Assembly (NCBI RefSeq): GCF_003399635.1
Contig: NZ_NBXB01000027.1
Coordinates: forward strand, 62,001-126,000
Reading direction: 5' to 3'
DNA length: 64,000 nucleotides
DNA from: Subtercola boreus
GTDB taxonomy: Bacteria > Actinomycetota > Actinomycetes > Actinomycetales > Microbacteriaceae
The notes under the pieces are model-generated. The model worked only from the letters and a program-made list of their open reading frames with translations, did not search any database and was not told the origin of the DNA. Shown piece after piece: positions 25,952-37,022 of the stretch; position 1 is the stretch's first letter, and each line of letters opens with the position of its first letter. A program made the translations under genes and the position numbers.

Positions 25952-26899
25952 GTGAATCGCCTGAAAGCCTGGCTCCCCACGTCTGTCGACCGGCGCGTGC
26001 GCATCCTCGCCTGGGCGTCGCTTGTCGTGCAGATCGTGCTCGTCGGAACGGGCGGTGCCGTCCGTCTGACCGGCTCCGGCCTGGGCTGCCCGACGTGGCC
26101 CCAGTGCACCGACGGCTCCTTCGTGTCGACACCCGAAATGGGCGTGCACGGCATCATCGAATTCGCGAACAGACTGCTCACCTTCGTGATCGTGGTGATC
26201 GCGATCCTCGTCTTCGTCGCTGTGCTCCGGATGCGGCGCACGCGCCGTGACCTCTTCGTGCTGACCCTGCTGCAGGGTCTCTCCATCCCGCTGCAGGCCG
26301 TCATCGGCGGAATCACGGTTCTCACCGGGCTGAACCCCTACATCGTCGGGCTGCACTTCGTGGTGTCGCTCGGGTTGATCGTGGTGACGACCATGCTCGT
26401 CTACCGGGTGTACACGGGCACCCGCGGCAGTGCCGCCGGCCTGACTCTTGCGGTGCCGGCGTGGTATCTCGCGGTGTCCCGCGTCGCGGCGGTGTTCGTT
26501 GGCCTCGCGGTGGCCCTGGGCATCCTGACCACAGGCTCCGGCCCGCACGCGGGTGACGCCGCGACGCCGCGCAACGGCCTGAACACCGACGTGATGGAAC
26601 ACCTGCACAGCTACCCCGCGTATGTGCTGTTCGGTCTGACCCTCCTGCTGGTGGTCGTCGCGCTGGCGCGGGGTCTCCCCCGCCGCTTCGTCGCGACGCT
26701 GCTGGTTGTCGAACTGGCCCAGATCGTGGTGGGCCTCACCCAGTCCCGCCTCGGCCTGCCGCCCGCTCTGGTCATCGTGCACATGGTGCTCGCAGCGAGC
26801 CTCGTCGCCGCGATGACTGCGACCCTCCTGGCGGAACGCCGCCCAACCCCCCTCCCCGCTTCCGATCGGCTCACCAAGACTGCTGTCCTGGCAGACTGA
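25952..26899 (+). CDS. ctaA: Heme A synthase (COX15/CtaA)
   Basis: 315 aa, about eight hydrophobic segments. Features of CtaA: GGAVRLTGSGLGCPTWPQC with the extracellular Cys pair, the heme-ligand His in GVHGIIEFANR, in GLHFVVSL, in HLHSYPAYVL and in VIVHMVL. It oxidises the C8 methyl of heme O to make heme A for cytochrome oxidase. Start GTG 25952 has GAAGGAAC upstream. It is divergent from the suf operon; ctaB lies 0.6 kb downstream in the opposite direction, which fits a shared heme A pathway. Confidence 0.94.
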   Translation: MNRLKAWLPTSVDRRVRILAWASLVVQIVLVGTGGAVRLTGSGLGCPTWPQCTDGSFVSTPEMGVHGIIEFANRLLTFVIVVIAILVFVAVLRMRRTRRDLFVLTLLQGLSIPLQAVIGGITVLTGLNPYIVGLHFVVSLGLIVVTTMLVYRVYTGTRGSAAGLTLAVPAWYLAVSRVAAVFVGLAVALGILTTGSGPHAGDAATPRNGLNTDVMEHLHSYPAYVLFGLTLLLVVVALARGLPRRFVATLLVVELAQIVVGLTQSRLGLPPALVIVHMVLAASLVAAMTATLLAERRPTPLPASDRLTKTAVLAD

Positions 26900-27156
26900 G
26901 TTTGTCAGGTAACCGTCAGGGCATGGTCGTTATCACGTCGCAGCAGGGCTGCCAGCGTCCTTCTTCGCTCCGCGGGCGTGACCGGGTGAGCTACCCGTCG
27001 CCCCTGCCGGGATGGCGGAACGGCTGGGGTTCGGCCGTGCGAGGCGCGACGTTTCGGCTGAGAATCATCGTCGACAGCAAGTCGTCCGGCGTAGCCCCGC
27101 TGATGCGGTGATCCATCCCTGCGGCAGAGCCCATTCAGGATCCAGCGCGTGTGCAA

Positions 27157-27162
27157 TATAGT
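27157..27162 (+). promoter_or_regulatory. -10 box TATAGT, leaderless geometry
   Basis: TATAGT, then gaacaa (6 nt), then ATG 27169. The preceding 250 bp after ctaA contain no recognisable gene. Confidence 0.55.
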
Positions 27163-27168
27163 GAACAA

Positions 27169-27516
27169 ATGTCGTATTCACGAAGATTCCGAGATTGGCG
27201 ACGTCTTGTCGTGGACAACGTCACCTCTCTCTGGGCGGTCAGGCAGAGAATCATCACCGTACCGGTTTGGTCCTTGACCCGCCCCGACTGGCGGTTCGTC
27301 GAGGTCGATGGCACGACATATCGCTGGCGACCGAGCCCGCGCGGCGTCGATTTTCTCGGGTCGGATCCCGGTTGCCGGGTGCTGAGCATCGAGCTCGCAC
27401 CATCGGCCCTGCTCGGCTCGGAGGAAGTCACCCTCTTGTTGCGCACGGCCCGTGAGACGATCGCCTGGGATCCTGCGGACCCCGACGAAGACCTCGACCT
27501 GCGACTTCTCGGCTGA
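27169..27516 (+). CDS. Conserved-looking protein of unknown function
   Basis: 115 aa, soluble and basic at the N-terminus (MSYSRRFRDWRRLVVDNV), with several Trp and an acidic C-terminus (DPADPDEDLDLRLLG). I recognise no domain. The frame is open from GTG 27151, but the -10 box TATAGT overlaps that codon and stands 6 nt before ATG 27169, so translation most likely begins there on a leaderless transcript. It lies between ctaA and the convergent ctaB. Confidence 0.6.
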   Translation: MSYSRRFRDWRRLVVDNVTSLWAVRQRIITVPVWSLTRPDWRFVEVDGTTYRWRPSPRGVDFLGSDPGCRVLSIELAPSALLGSEEVTLLLRTARETIAWDPADPDEDLDLRLLG

Positions 27517-27546
27517 CGCCGCAGGGCCGACCGTGCGAGGACAGGG

Positions 27547-28506
27547 CTAGAACGTGAAGGGGAAGATGCGCACCAGGGGGTCGATCGCGATCGCGAGGAA
27601 GAGGATCGTGAGGTAGGTGATCGAGGCGTGGAAGACACGCATGGGCTTCACCGAACCGTGGCGGATGGCCGTGCTGTAGAGGCGGTGCGTCTCGTAGATG
27701 AACCAGCCGCCCGAGGCGAGAGCCGCCACCGTGTACACAATGCCCATCGACGCGACCGGAATGAGCAGCAGCGAGCACGCGACGGTGGCCCAGGCGTACA
27801 GGATCGTCTGCAGCCCGACGACCGACTGTCCGCGGATCACAGCGAGCATCGGTACGCCGACCGACTTGTAGTCCTCGCGGTAGCGCATCGACAGGGGCCA
27901 GTAGTGCGGCGGCGTCCAGAGGAAGATCACCCCGAACAGGATCCATGCGGGCCAGTCGAGCGAGTCGGTGACAGCCGCCCAGCCGATCAGAACCGGCATG
28001 CAGCCCGCCGTGCCGCCCCAGATGATGTTCTGCGAGGTGTGGCGCTTCAGGATGATCGTGTAGACCACCGCGTAGAGGAAGATCGCGATGACCGACAGAA
28101 GAGCGGCGAACCAGTTGACGAGCAGTCCGAACCACAGGGTGGAGACGATCGCCAGAACCCAGGCGAAGACGAGGGCCTGGCGGTCGGTCAGCTCGCCCGT
28201 GACGAGCGGCCGGCCCTGGGTGCGGTTCATGACCCGGTCGATGTCGCGGTCGACGTAGCAGTTGAAGGCACCCGCACCGCCGGCGCTGAGTGCACCTCCG
28301 ATGAGCGTGGCGACCACCAGCCAGAGATTCGGGATCCCGCCCTGCGCCAGGATCATCACCGGCGCGGTCGTCACGAGCAGAAGCTCCATGACCCGCGGTT
28401 TCGTCAGGGCGACGTATGCCTTGGCCTTCTGCGCCACGGAAACACGCGGGCGCTCCACTCGGCCTTCTACAGCAACGTCCATTGCTCCTCTAACTGCGTT
28501 CGACAT
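27547..28506 (-). CDS. ctaB: Protoheme IX farnesyltransferase (heme O synthase)
   Basis: 319 aa, UbiA family with about eight or nine membrane segments. The substrate-binding motif [20 protein letters not shown] (first Asp-rich motif) and the second loop [13 protein letters not shown] are intact. It farnesylates heme b to heme O, which CtaA then oxidises. The frame is open to 28521; I chose ATG 28506 ([12 protein letters not shown]) with GGGTG upstream. It diverges from tkt. Confidence 0.94.
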   Translation of the reverse strand: MSNAVRGAMDVAVEGRVERPRVSVAQKAKAYVALTKPRVMELLLVTTAPVMILAQGGIPNLWLVVATLIGGALSAGGAGAFNCYVDRDIDRVMNRTQGRPLVTGELTDRQALVFAWVLAIVSTLWFGLLVNWFAALLSVIAIFLYAVVYTIILKRHTSQNIIWGGTAGCMPVLIGWAAVTDSLDWPAWILFGVIFLWTPPHYWPLSMRYREDYKSVGVPMLAVIRGQSVVGLQTILYAWATVACSLLLIPVASMGIVYTVAALASGGWFIYETHRLYSTAIRHGSVKPMRVFHASITYLTILFLAIAIDPLVRIFPFTF

Positions 28507-28575
28507 ACAGTCACCCAGCATAGTTTACGGCATGTAGAAGTCGGCACGGGCGGGCGGCGGCACCCACCGAATCTC

Positions 28576-28581
28576 TATACT
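28576..28581 (+). promoter_or_regulatory. -10 box TATACT, candidate tkt promoter
   Basis: TATACT about 80 bp before the tkt GTG, giving a leadered transcript. No convincing -35 is present. Confidence 0.45.
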
Positions 28582-28663
28582 GGATACGAGGTGGGAATCA
28601 CCTGCGGCTCAATGGTGTCCGGGGTCCTACCGCGTCGGCAACCGAAGAAGGGCTCTAAACCTC

Positions 28664-30760
28664 GTGGCATCACTGCAGTGGGATTCAATTGACGACAAGG
28701 CCGTTAGTACAGCGAAGGTTCTCGCTGCTGACGCCGTCGAGAAGGTCGGGAACGGTCATCCGGGTACCGCCATCAGCCTTGCGCCGCTCGCCTACCTCCT
28801 GTTCCAGAAGGAGATGCGCCGCGACCCCAACGACAATGAGTGGATCGGCCGCGACCGGTTCATCCTCTCGGTGGGCCACAGCTCGCTGACGCTCTACATC
28901 CAGCTCTATCTGGGAGGCTACGGCCTCGAGCTCGACGACCTGAAGAAGCTCCGCACCTGGGGTTCGCTGACGCCGGGTCACCCCGAGTACGGTCACACCG
29001 ACGGCGTCGAGATCACCACGGGTCCGCTCGGCCAGGGCCTTGCCTCCGCTGTCGGCTTCGCCTACGCCTCGCGCTTCGAGCGCGGCCTGTTCGATCCGGA
29101 TGCCGCACCGGGCACCAGCCCGTTCGACCACTTCGTGTACACCATCGCCGGCGACGGCGACATGGAGGAGGGCGTCACCAACGAGGCATCCTCGCTCGCC
29201 GGCCACCAGCAGCTCGGAAACCTGATCGCGTTCTACGACTCGAACCAGATCTCGATCGAGGACGACACCAACATCGCCTTCACCGAAGACGTGCACGCCC
29301 GTTTCGAGGCGTTGCACTGGCACGTGCAGGTCGTCGACTGGAAGAAGACCGGCGTCTACATCGAAGACGTCCAGGCCCTGAGCGAAGCGATCGAGGCGGC
29401 CAAGGCCGAGACCTCCAAGCCCAGCCTGATCATTCTGAAGACCATCATCGGGTTCCCGAGCCCCAAGAAGCAGAACACCGGCAAGATCCACGGATCGGCT
29501 CTCGGCGCAGACGAACTCGCGGGGCTCAAGGAGGTGCTCGGCTTCAACCCCGGGGAGACCTTCGCCGTCTCCGACGAGGTCCTCAGCCACACCCGCGAAG
29601 CGCTCACCCGCGGAACCGCAGCCCACGAGGAGTGGCAGGTCGGCTTCAACGCCTGGGCCGAGGCCAACCCCGAGAAGAAGGTACTGCTCGATCGCGTCCT
29701 GTCCGGCGAGGTGCCCGAGGGTCTCGAAGCAGCCCTCCCCGTGTTCGAAGCGGGCAAGGAGGTGTCGACCCGTGCCTCGTCCGGCAAGGTCATCAACGCC
29801 ATCGCCGAGATCATGCCCGAGTTCTGGGGCGGCTCCGCCGACCTCGCCGAGTCGAACAACACGACCATCGAGTCGGGCGCGTCCTTCGTTCCCGCCGAGC
29901 ACTCCACCCACGAGTGGACGGGCAACAAGTACGGCCGTGTGCTGCACTTCGGCATCCGCGAGCACGCCATGGGCTCGATCCTGAACGGCATCGTGCTGCA
30001 CGGCAACACCCGCCCGTTCGGCGGAACCTTCCTGATCTTCTCCGACTACATGCGCCCCGCGGTGCGTCTCGCCGCCCTGATGAAGTCGCCGGCGATCTAC
30101 GTCTGGACCCACGACTCCGTGGCGCTCGGTGAAGACGGCCCCACCCACCAGCCGATCGAGCAGCTCTCGACGCTTCGCGCGATCCCGGGTCTGGATGTCG
30201 TCCGCCCCGGGGATGCGAATGAGGTCGCCTACGCGTGGAAGACCATCCTCGAGCGTCGTCAGGGCCCGGCCGGCCTCGCGCTGACCCGCCAGAACATTCC
30301 TGTGTACGAGCGTGGCGAGGGCGAGGCGTCCGGTGAGACGTTCGCTTCAGCGAAGTACACCGCCCAGGGTGCGTACATCCTCGCCGAGGCGCCGAACGGC
30401 ACCCCCGACGTGATCTTCATCGCGACCGGTTCAGAAGTTCAGATCGCCGTCGAGGCGCGCGAACTCTTGAAGGCCGACGGGATCAACGCCCGCGTCGTTT
30501 CGGCCCCGTGCCTCGAGTGGTTCGAGGAGCAGAGCGCCGAGTACCGCGAGTCGGTTCTGCCCGCGGCGGTCAAGGCGCGCGTTTCGATCGAGGCCGGCCT
30601 CGCTCTCACTTGGCGCGGCTACGTCGGCGACGCCGGCAAGAGCGTCTCGATCGAGCACTTCGGAGCATCGGCCGACTACAAGACCCTGTTCCGCGAGTTC
30701 GGGATGACCACCGGCGCAGCAATCGAGGCCGCGAAGGTCTCGCTCGCCGGCCTCAAGTAG
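28664..30760 (+). CDS. tkt: Transketolase
   Basis: 698 aa, full length. N-domain: [33 protein letters not shown], and the thiamine diphosphate/Mg site [13 protein letters not shown] near 164-176. Central Pyr domain: [14 protein letters not shown] with the catalytic Glu. It moves two-carbon ketol units between sugar phosphates in the non-oxidative pentose-phosphate pathway. Start GTG 28664 with GAAGAAGGG upstream. It heads the collinear block tkt-tal-pgi-zwf-opcA-pgl. Confidence 0.96.
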   Translation: MASLQWDSIDDKAVSTAKVLAADAVEKVGNGHPGTAISLAPLAYLLFQKEMRRDPNDNEWIGRDRFILSVGHSSLTLYIQLYLGGYGLELDDLKKLRTWGSLTPGHPEYGHTDGVEITTGPLGQGLASAVGFAYASRFERGLFDPDAAPGTSPFDHFVYTIAGDGDMEEGVTNEASSLAGHQQLGNLIAFYDSNQISIEDDTNIAFTEDVHARFEALHWHVQVVDWKKTGVYIEDVQALSEAIEAAKAETSKPSLIILKTIIGFPSPKKQNTGKIHGSALGADELAGLKEVLGFNPGETFAVSDEVLSHTREALTRGTAAHEEWQVGFNAWAEANPEKKVLLDRVLSGEVPEGLEAALPVFEAGKEVSTRASSGKVINAIAEIMPEFWGGSADLAESNNTTIESGASFVPAEHSTHEWTGNKYGRVLHFGIREHAMGSILNGIVLHGNTRPFGGTFLIFSDYMRPAVRLAALMKSPAIYVWTHDSVALGEDGPTHQPIEQLSTLRAIPGLDVVRPGDANEVAYAWKTILERRQGPAGLALTRQNIPVYERGEGEASGETFASAKYTAQGAYILAEAPNGTPDVIFIATGSEVQIAVEARELLKADGINARVVSAPCLEWFEEQSAEYRESVLPAAVKARVSIEAGLALTWRGYVGDAGKSVSIEHFGASADYKTLFREFGMTTGAAIEAAKVSLAGLK

Positions 30761-30801
30761 TCCGTTTTCTCACCCCTACCCGTTTCAAGGAGATCACAAG
30801 C

Positions 30802-31923
30802 ATGACTGATACACAGACATCCACTCCCACCGCCCAGCTCTCCGCTGTCGGTGTCAGCATCTGGCTCGACGACCTCTCGCGTGAGCGTCTGAAGACCGAC
30901 AACCTGCAGAAGCTCATCGCTGAGAAGAACGTCGTCGGCGTGACCACCAACCCCTCGATCTTCGCTTCGGCCCTGGCCAAGGGCGAGGCGTATGACGAAC
31001 AGGTCCGCGAGCTCGCGGCGAAGGGCACGAATGTCACCGACGCCGTGTTCGAGATCACCACGAGCGACGTCGCGCAGGGCTGCGACATCTTCAGACCCGT
31101 CTACGACTCGACGAATGGTTTCGACGGCCGCGTTTCGATCGAGGTCGAGCCCGGTTTCGCGAACGACGCCGCGGCGACGATCAAGCAGGCGAGAGAGCTG
31201 TTCGACAAGGTCGACAAAGAGAACGTGCTCATCAAGATCCCCGCGACGATCGAGGGTCTCGAAGCGATCACCGCGACGATCGCGGCCGGCATCAGCGTGA
31301 ACGTGACGCTGATCTTCAGCCTCGAGCGCTACCGCGACGTCATCAACGCGTACCTCGCGGGGCTCGAGAAGGCCCAGGCCGCGGGCCTCGACCTCTCGAA
31401 GCTGCACTCGGTCGCCTCCTTCTTCGTGTCGCGCGTCGACACCGAGATCGACAAGCGCCTCGTGGCTATCGGCACCGACGACGCCCTCGCATTGAAGAGC
31501 AAGGCGGGCGTCGCGAACGCCCAGCTCGCCTACGAGGTCTACGAGCAGGCGTTCTCGACCGAGCGCGCGAAGGTGCTGCTCGAAGCCGGCGCTAACAAGC
31601 AGCGCCCGCTGTGGGCCTCCACCGGTGTGAAGGACCCCGACGTGCTCGACACCACCTACGTGGTGGAACTCGCCGCACCCGAGGTCGTCAACACCATGCC
31701 CGAGAAGACGCTCGACGCGACCTTCGACCACGGCGTCGTCGCGGGCAACACCATCGCCGGCAGCTACGCAGCCGCGAACAAGGTGCTCGACGCCATCGCC
31801 GCCCAGGGGATCTCGTACGCCGAGGTCACCGAGCTCCTCGAGAAGGAGGGTGTCGAGAAGTTCATCGTGTCGTGGAACGAACTGCTCGAGACCGTCCAGA
31901 CGGCGCTGGACGCCGCGAAGTGA
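30802..31923 (+). CDS. tal: Transaldolase
   Basis: 373 aa, the long actinobacterial type. Conserved [27 protein letters not shown], the Schiff-base Lys in NVLIKIPAT, and [16 protein letters not shown]. It exchanges dihydroxyacetone units between sedoheptulose-7-phosphate and glyceraldehyde-3-phosphate. ATG 30802 has AAGGAGAT upstream. The stop overlaps the pgi start (GTGA). Confidence 0.96.
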   Translation: MTDTQTSTPTAQLSAVGVSIWLDDLSRERLKTDNLQKLIAEKNVVGVTTNPSIFASALAKGEAYDEQVRELAAKGTNVTDAVFEITTSDVAQGCDIFRPVYDSTNGFDGRVSIEVEPGFANDAAATIKQARELFDKVDKENVLIKIPATIEGLEAITATIAAGISVNVTLIFSLERYRDVINAYLAGLEKAQAAGLDLSKLHSVASFFVSRVDTEIDKRLVAIGTDDALALKSKAGVANAQLAYEVYEQAFSTERAKVLLEAGANKQRPLWASTGVKDPDVLDTTYVVELAAPEVVNTMPEKTLDATFDHGVVAGNTIAGSYAAANKVLDAIAAQGISYAEVTELLEKEGVEKFIVSWNELLETVQTALDAAK

Positions 31924-33536
31924 GCGTACGGATCCACGTCAGTGGACCGGCGGCCGTAGCGGTCGACTTCCATGTTCCCCAGCTGGTCGACGACCTCGTC
32001 GCCTCGAGCATCACGGGTCTCGACCCGGCACTCTGGGGCCCCGAGGCGGAGGCCGAGGCATCCAAGCGGCTCGGTTGGACGGAGGCCGTCTCGGTCTCCC
32101 GTCCGCTGGTCGCCGAGATCGAAGCGCTGCGGAACGACCTCCTCGTACAGGGCATCGACCACATCGTGCTCGCCGGCATGGGGGGTTCGTCCCTCGCGCC
32201 GGAGGTCATCACCCGCACAGCGGGCGTCGAGTTGACCGTTCTCGACTCCACCGCTCCGACCCAGGTCGGGGCGGCCCTTCGGGACCGGCTCGACGCGACC
32301 GCACTGGTCGTCTCGTCGAAGTCCGGTTCGACTGTCGAGACCGACAGCCAGCGACGGGTGTACGAGAAGGCCTTCCGCGACGCGGGGATCGACCCGGCGG
32401 GGCGCATCGTCGTCGTGACCGACCCGGGCTCGCCGCTCGAGGCGTCGGCGCGGGAGGCGGGCTACCGCGTGTTCACGGCCGACCCGAACGTAGGAGGCCG
32501 CTACTCGGCGCTCACCGCCTTCGGGCTCGTGCCGTCGGGCCTCGCGGGTGCCGACATCTCCGAGCTGCTCGACGAGGCAGAGGCGATCGAGCTCTATCTC
32601 GCGACCGACGACGCCGACAACCCGGGGCTCATCCTCGGTGCGGCGATCGCGGGCACGTCGCCTCTGAAGAACAAGCTGGGGATCGTCTCCGACGGCACCC
32701 ATATCGTCGGTTTCGCGGACTGGGCGGAGCAGCTGATCGCTGAATCGACAGGCAAGATCGGCACGGGGCTTCTGCCCGTCGTGCTCGACCCCGCGTCTCC
32801 AGAGCTGAAGGAGGGTCTGGATGATCTCCAGATCGTCCGCCTGGTGAAGGATGCCGACCAGTTCCACCTCATTCCCACGAGAGGGCACCGTCATGACGGT
32901 GAGATCCTCGTCAGCGGTTCGCTCGGCGGACTGCTGCTGACGTGGGAGTACGCCGTCGCCGTCGCCGGAAGGCTGCTCGGGATCAACCCGTTCGACCAGC
33001 CCGATGTCGAATCGGCGAAGGTCGCGACCCGAGGGCTGCTGGATGCCCAGCCCATGCCGAAGGCTCCGGCCTTCGTCGACGCGGGCATCGAAGTACGGGG
33101 CACGGCCTCGGTGATCGCGGGCGTCGACACCGTCGCGGCCGCACTCGCCGGTCTGCTCGCCGAGACGCCGGCCGACGGCTATGTGGCCATCCAGGCCTAT
33201 GTCGACCGGCTGTCCCTCCCCCGTCTGGCCGAGCTCCGAGACGCCGTGGCGGCGAAGATCGATCGCCCGGTCACGTTCGGCTGGGGCCCGCGTTTCCTGC
33301 ATTCGACCGGCCAGTTCCAGAAGGGTGGGCCTCTGATCGGCGCGTTCCTCCAGATCACGGAGAACGCCGCGGAAGACCTCGCCGTGCCCGATCGGCCGTT
33401 CACGTTCGGCCAGCTCATCCAGGCCCAGGCGGCGGGTGATGCGAATGTGCTCGAGCAGCTCGGTCGACCGGTCCTCCGTCTGAACCTGACTTCTCCGGCA
33501 GCGGGCGTCTCGCACCTGTTCGACGCCGTCGGATAG
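31920..33536 (+). CDS. pgi: Glucose-6-phosphate isomerase
   Basis: 538 aa. SIS-domain phosphate loop [23 protein letters not shown], and a C-terminal stretch [11 protein letters not shown] carrying the conserved His/Lys region. The sequence belongs to the divergent actinobacterial Pgi form often found between tal and zwf, rather than to the classical E. coli type. It interconverts glucose-6-phosphate and fructose-6-phosphate. GTG 31920 overlaps the tal stop, so the two are co-translated. Confidence 0.92.
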   Translation: MSVRIHVSGPAAVAVDFHVPQLVDDLVASSITGLDPALWGPEAEAEASKRLGWTEAVSVSRPLVAEIEALRNDLLVQGIDHIVLAGMGGSSLAPEVITRTAGVELTVLDSTAPTQVGAALRDRLDATALVVSSKSGSTVETDSQRRVYEKAFRDAGIDPAGRIVVVTDPGSPLEASAREAGYRVFTADPNVGGRYSALTAFGLVPSGLAGADISELLDEAEAIELYLATDDADNPGLILGAAIAGTSPLKNKLGIVSDGTHIVGFADWAEQLIAESTGKIGTGLLPVVLDPASPELKEGLDDLQIVRLVKDADQFHLIPTRGHRHDGEILVSGSLGGLLLTWEYAVAVAGRLLGINPFDQPDVESAKVATRGLLDAQPMPKAPAFVDAGIEVRGTASVIAGVDTVAAALAGLLAETPADGYVAIQAYVDRLSLPRLAELRDAVAAKIDRPVTFGWGPRFLHSTGQFQKGGPLIGAFLQITENAAEDLAVPDRPFTFGQLIQAQAAGDANVLEQLGRPVLRLNLTSPAAGVSHLFDAVG

Positions 33537-33629
33537 ACCCTCCCCAGCCAGGCAACCCGGCCCGGCGCGACCCCAGGGTGCCGGGCCTTCGCCCCCTCCC
33601 ATCACACCACAGCACACGCAAGGAGCACG

Positions 33630-35171
33630 ATGCCACCGGTAGAGATCACACCGGATTTCAATCCGCTGAGGCTTTCGACGGATCGCCGTCTGAACCGGAT
33701 CGCGGGGCCGAGCGCCCTGGTGATCTTCGGTGTGACAGGCGACCTGTCACGGAAGAAACTCATGCCGGCGGTCTACGACCTCGCCAGCAGAGGTCTCCTC
33801 CCGCCCGGCTTCTCGCTTGTCGGTTTTGCGCGCCGTGACTGGGAGGACCAGGACTTCGAGCGGGTCGTGCACGACTCCGTCAAGGAGTACGCCCGCACGC
33901 CGTTCGATGAGGATGTCTGGCGCCAGCTCTCGGAGGGCATCCGGTTCGTGTCGGGTGAATTCGACGACGACTCGGCGTTCGAGCACCTCAAGGAGGTCAT
34001 CGACGAGCTCGATGCGACCCGCGGAACGATGGGAAACCACGCGTTCTACCTGTCGATCCCGCCCAAGGCGTTCCCGCTGGTCACCGAGCAGCTCCGTCGT
34101 TCGGGCCTCGCCCGCCCGCAGCCCGGCCAATGGCGCCGCGTCGTCATCGAGAAGCCGTTCGGCAGCGACCTGAAGACGGCCCGCGAACTGAACGATGTCG
34201 TCGAGTCCGTGTTCGCACCGGATGACGTCTTCCGCATCGACCACTACCTCGGCAAGGAGACGGTGCAGAACATCCTGGCCCTCCGTTTCGCCAACCAGCT
34301 CTACGAGCCCATCTGGAACGGCAATTACGTCGACCACGTGCAGATCACCATGGCCGAGGACATCGGAGTGGGCGGTCGCGCCGGATACTACGACGGAATC
34401 GGTGCCGCCCGCGACGTCATCCAGAACCACCTGCTCCAGCTGATGGCACTCACCGCGATGGAAGAGCCGATCTCGTTCAACGCCGCAGACCTCCGCGCCG
34501 AGAAGGAGAAGGTGCTCGCGGCCGTGAAGCTACCGAAGGACCTCTCCCACTCGACCGCACGCGGCCAGTACTCCAGTGGTTGGCAGGGCGGCGAATACGT
34601 CCCCGGCTTCCTCGAGGAAGACGGAATGAACCCCGAGTCGACAACCGAGACATATGCCGCTGTGCGCATAGACATCGCGACCCGCCGGTGGGATGGCGTG
34701 CCGTTCTACCTGCGAGCGGGCAAGCGCCTCGGCCGCCGTGTCACCGAGATCGCGGTCGTGTTCAAGCGCGCCCCCCAGCACCTGTTCGCCGAGAGCCAGA
34801 CGTCTGAGCTCGGGTCGAATGCGTTGGTGATCCGTGTGCAGCCCGACGAGGGTGTGACTATCCGGTTCGGATCGAAGGTTCCCGGTGCAGGCGTGCAGGT
34901 TCGCGACGTGACGATGGACTTCGGCTACGGGCACGCCTTCACCGAGGCCTCCCCCGAGGCGTACGAGCGACTCATCCTCGATGTGCTGCTCGGCGACCCG
35001 CCCCTCTTCCCGCGCCATCAGGAGGTGGAGCTGTCGTGGAAGATCCTCGACCCGATCGAGGAGTACTGGGCAACGCAGGGCCAGCCCGACCAGTACCGGC
35101 CCGGTACCTGGGGCCCTGATTCGGCAGATGAACTACTAGCCCGCGACGGAAGAACCTGGAGACGCCCGTGA
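33630..35171 (+). CDS. zwf: Glucose-6-phosphate 1-dehydrogenase
   Basis: 513 aa. NADP-binding loop IFGVTGDLSRKKL near 33-45, the active-site peptide RIDHYLGKETVQN with the catalytic His, and EKPFG. It carries out the first step of the oxidative pentose-phosphate pathway. ATG 33630 has CAAGGAGCACG upstream. The stop overlaps the opcA start (GTGA). The partner OpcA is known in corynebacteria and streptomycetes to be needed for its activity. Confidence 0.97.
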   Translation: MPPVEITPDFNPLRLSTDRRLNRIAGPSALVIFGVTGDLSRKKLMPAVYDLASRGLLPPGFSLVGFARRDWEDQDFERVVHDSVKEYARTPFDEDVWRQLSEGIRFVSGEFDDDSAFEHLKEVIDELDATRGTMGNHAFYLSIPPKAFPLVTEQLRRSGLARPQPGQWRRVVIEKPFGSDLKTARELNDVVESVFAPDDVFRIDHYLGKETVQNILALRFANQLYEPIWNGNYVDHVQITMAEDIGVGGRAGYYDGIGAARDVIQNHLLQLMALTAMEEPISFNAADLRAEKEKVLAAVKLPKDLSHSTARGQYSSGWQGGEYVPGFLEEDGMNPESTTETYAAVRIDIATRRWDGVPFYLRAGKRLGRRVTEIAVVFKRAPQHLFAESQTSELGSNALVIRVQPDEGVTIRFGSKVPGAGVQVRDVTMDFGYGHAFTEASPEAYERLILDVLLGDPPLFPRHQEVELSWKILDPIEEYWATQGQPDQYRPGTWGPDSADELLARDGRTWRRP

Positions 35172-36142
35172 TCGTCGACTTTCCTGACACCAATACCAGC
35201 AAGATCTCGAAGGCACTCGTCAAGATCCGCGAGGAGGGCGGCGCTGTCGCCCTCGGCCGGGTTCTGACACTGGTCATCCGCACCAGCCTCGGACACGAGG
35301 AGGAGGCCATCGAGGCCGCCAACGACGCCTCACGCGAGCATCCGATGCGGGTGATCGTGGTCTCGACCGACACCGACATCGACGCCGCCCGGAGCGGGCG
35401 CGGTGCCCGGCTCGACGCTCAGATCCGCGTGGGCGGAGACGCCGGCGCGAGTGAGGTCGTGCTGCTGAAGGCCTACGGCGCTGCAGCATCCGACGAGGAG
35501 GGGCTCGTCACGGGCCTCCTCCTGCCCGACGCTCCCGTCGTCGTCTGGTGGCCCGGCGAGTCGCCCGACAAGGCGTCGACGTCGAGCCTTGGGCGCATCG
35601 CGCAGCGTCGCATCACGGACGCCTCGAACCACCCGAACCCGGTCGAGTCCCTGATCCGGCTCTCCGAGACGTATGCGCCCGGTGACACCGACTTCGCGTG
35701 GACCCGCCTCACGCTCTGGCGGGCCCAGCTCGCCGCGGTTCTCGACCAGCCGCCCTTCGAGCCGGTTCTCTCCGTCGAGGTGCAGGGTGCGTCCGACTCC
35801 CCGTCGACGCTGCTGCTCGCTGCCTGGCTCGGTCACCAGCTCGAAGTGCCGGTGACCTACGGGCTCACAAAGCGCGCCAACGGCTCGAGCGGCATCCACA
35901 GCGTCAAGCTCGTCCGCGAGTCCGGCGTCATCGAGCTTGTGCGCGAGATTCCGAACGTCGCCACGTTGATTCAGCCGAACCAGCCCACACATGACCTCGC
36001 TCTGCCTCGCCGGAACCTCCGGGACTGTCTCGCCGAAGAGCTGCGCAGGCTCGATCCCGACGACCTGTATGGTGAAGTGATCTCGGTGGGTCTTGCCGAG
36101 TTGTTCGAATCGACAGACGTCGGCCTCACAAGCCGTTCATGA
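35168..36142 (+). CDS. opcA: Glucose-6-phosphate dehydrogenase assembly protein OpcA
   Basis: 324 aa. It has the typical N-terminus MIVDFPDTNTSKISKALVKI and the central LPDAPVVVWWPGESPD of OpcA. The protein activates or assembles Zwf in actinobacteria and cyanobacteria. GTG 35168 overlaps the zwf stop, and pgl follows 22 bp after its own stop, consistent with one transcript for oxidative pentose-phosphate metabolism. Confidence 0.95.
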   Translation: MIVDFPDTNTSKISKALVKIREEGGAVALGRVLTLVIRTSLGHEEEAIEAANDASREHPMRVIVVSTDTDIDAARSGRGARLDAQIRVGGDAGASEVVLLKAYGAAASDEEGLVTGLLLPDAPVVVWWPGESPDKASTSSLGRIAQRRITDASNHPNPVESLIRLSETYAPGDTDFAWTRLTLWRAQLAAVLDQPPFEPVLSVEVQGASDSPSTLLLAAWLGHQLEVPVTYGLTKRANGSSGIHSVKLVRESGVIELVREIPNVATLIQPNQPTHDLALPRRNLRDCLAEELRRLDPDDLYGEVISVGLAELFESTDVGLTSRS

Positions 36143-36164
36143 GTACCTACTGGGGCTGAAATCT

Positions 36165-36935
36165 ATGACAACCGATCGCCGCGTACTGGTGCACCCCGAC
36201 AGGGATTCTCTGGCCGGGGCGGTTGCCGCCCGCTTCATCACGAAGATCATCGACATTCTCGACGAGAACGACGAAGCCCACGTGGTGCTGAGCGGTGGGA
36301 GTGTGAACACGGCCGTCCTGGCCGCGATCCGCAATTCTCCGGCCCAGAACAACGTCGACTGGAAGCGCATCAGCTTCTGGTGGGGTGACGAGCGGTTCGT
36401 CGAAGCGGGAAGTGCCGACCGGAACGACGGCCAGGCCCGTGAGGCGCTGCTCGACCACGTTCCCGTAGACGAGGCGAAGGTCCACGCCTTCGCCTCGTCC
36501 GACGAGATCCCCGACATCGACGAGGCTGCGGCGTCGTACGCTTCCGAACTCGAGGCTGCGGCTCCGGATGGCGAGCGGTACCCGCGCTTCGACATCATGT
36601 TCCTCGGGGTCGGCCCCGACGGTCACATCGCCTCGCTCTTCCCCGGGCTCCCGGGTATCACCGAGACCGAGAAGACCGTCATCCCGGTGCTGAACTCCCC
36701 CAAGCCGCCGCCTCTTCGGCTGAGCCTGACTCTTCCGGTCATCCAGTCCGCCGACCGGATCTGGCTGGTCATGGCGGGCTCCGACAAGGCGTCTCCTCTG
36801 GGCCTCGCCCTCGCGGGCGCTTCGATCGAAGAGGTGCCGGCCGCAGGTGCGGAAGGTCGCAAGCGCACCGTCTTCTTCGTCGACCAGGATGCGGCCGCCG
36901 AGGTTCCCGAGAACCTCATCGCTCCCTCCTACTGA
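36165..36935 (+). CDS. pgl: 6-phosphogluconolactonase
   Basis: 256 aa. SGGSVNTAVLAAI near 43-55, the FWWGDERFVE segment near 73-82, and GVGPDGHIASLFPG near 150-163 are the DevB/NagB-type 6PGL signatures. It hydrolyses 6-phosphogluconolactone. The frame is open upstream inside opcA; ATG 36165 (MTTDRRVLVHPD) is the family start. A perfect 16-bp terminator follows, closing the block. Confidence 0.94.
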   Translation: MTTDRRVLVHPDRDSLAGAVAARFITKIIDILDENDEAHVVLSGGSVNTAVLAAIRNSPAQNNVDWKRISFWWGDERFVEAGSADRNDGQAREALLDHVPVDEAKVHAFASSDEIPDIDEAAASYASELEAAAPDGERYPRFDIMFLGVGPDGHIASLFPGLPGITETEKTVIPVLNSPKPPPLRLSLTLPVIQSADRIWLVMAGSDKASPLGLALAGASIEEVPAAGAEGRKRTVFFVDQDAAAEVPENLIAPSY

Positions 36936-36966
36936 GCCGGCACTTCTACGGAGCCACGGGCACAAC

Positions 36967-37003
36967 GAAGAAGGGCCGGAGATCACCTCTCCGGCCCTTC
37001 TTC
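36967..37003. terminator. Bidirectional terminator between pgl and rbpA
   Basis: GAAGAAGGGCCGGAGA, loop tcacc, TCTCCGGCCCTTCTTC: a perfect 16-bp stem flanked by A-rich/T-rich ends, placed between two convergent operons. Confidence 0.9.
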
Positions 37004-37022
37004 ATGCGTGGTGCGTGAAACG

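Noticed and set aside
25787-26782. 331-codon minus-strand open frame opposite ctaA
   Set aside because: Antisense to a clear membrane enzyme; the translation is rich in His/Arg/Gln without any family resemblance.
26900-27150. Two short open frames after ctaA (one on each strand)
   Set aside because: They lack ribosome binding sites, -10 boxes at the leaderless distance and recognisable sequence. I see nothing convincing in this 250-bp gap.
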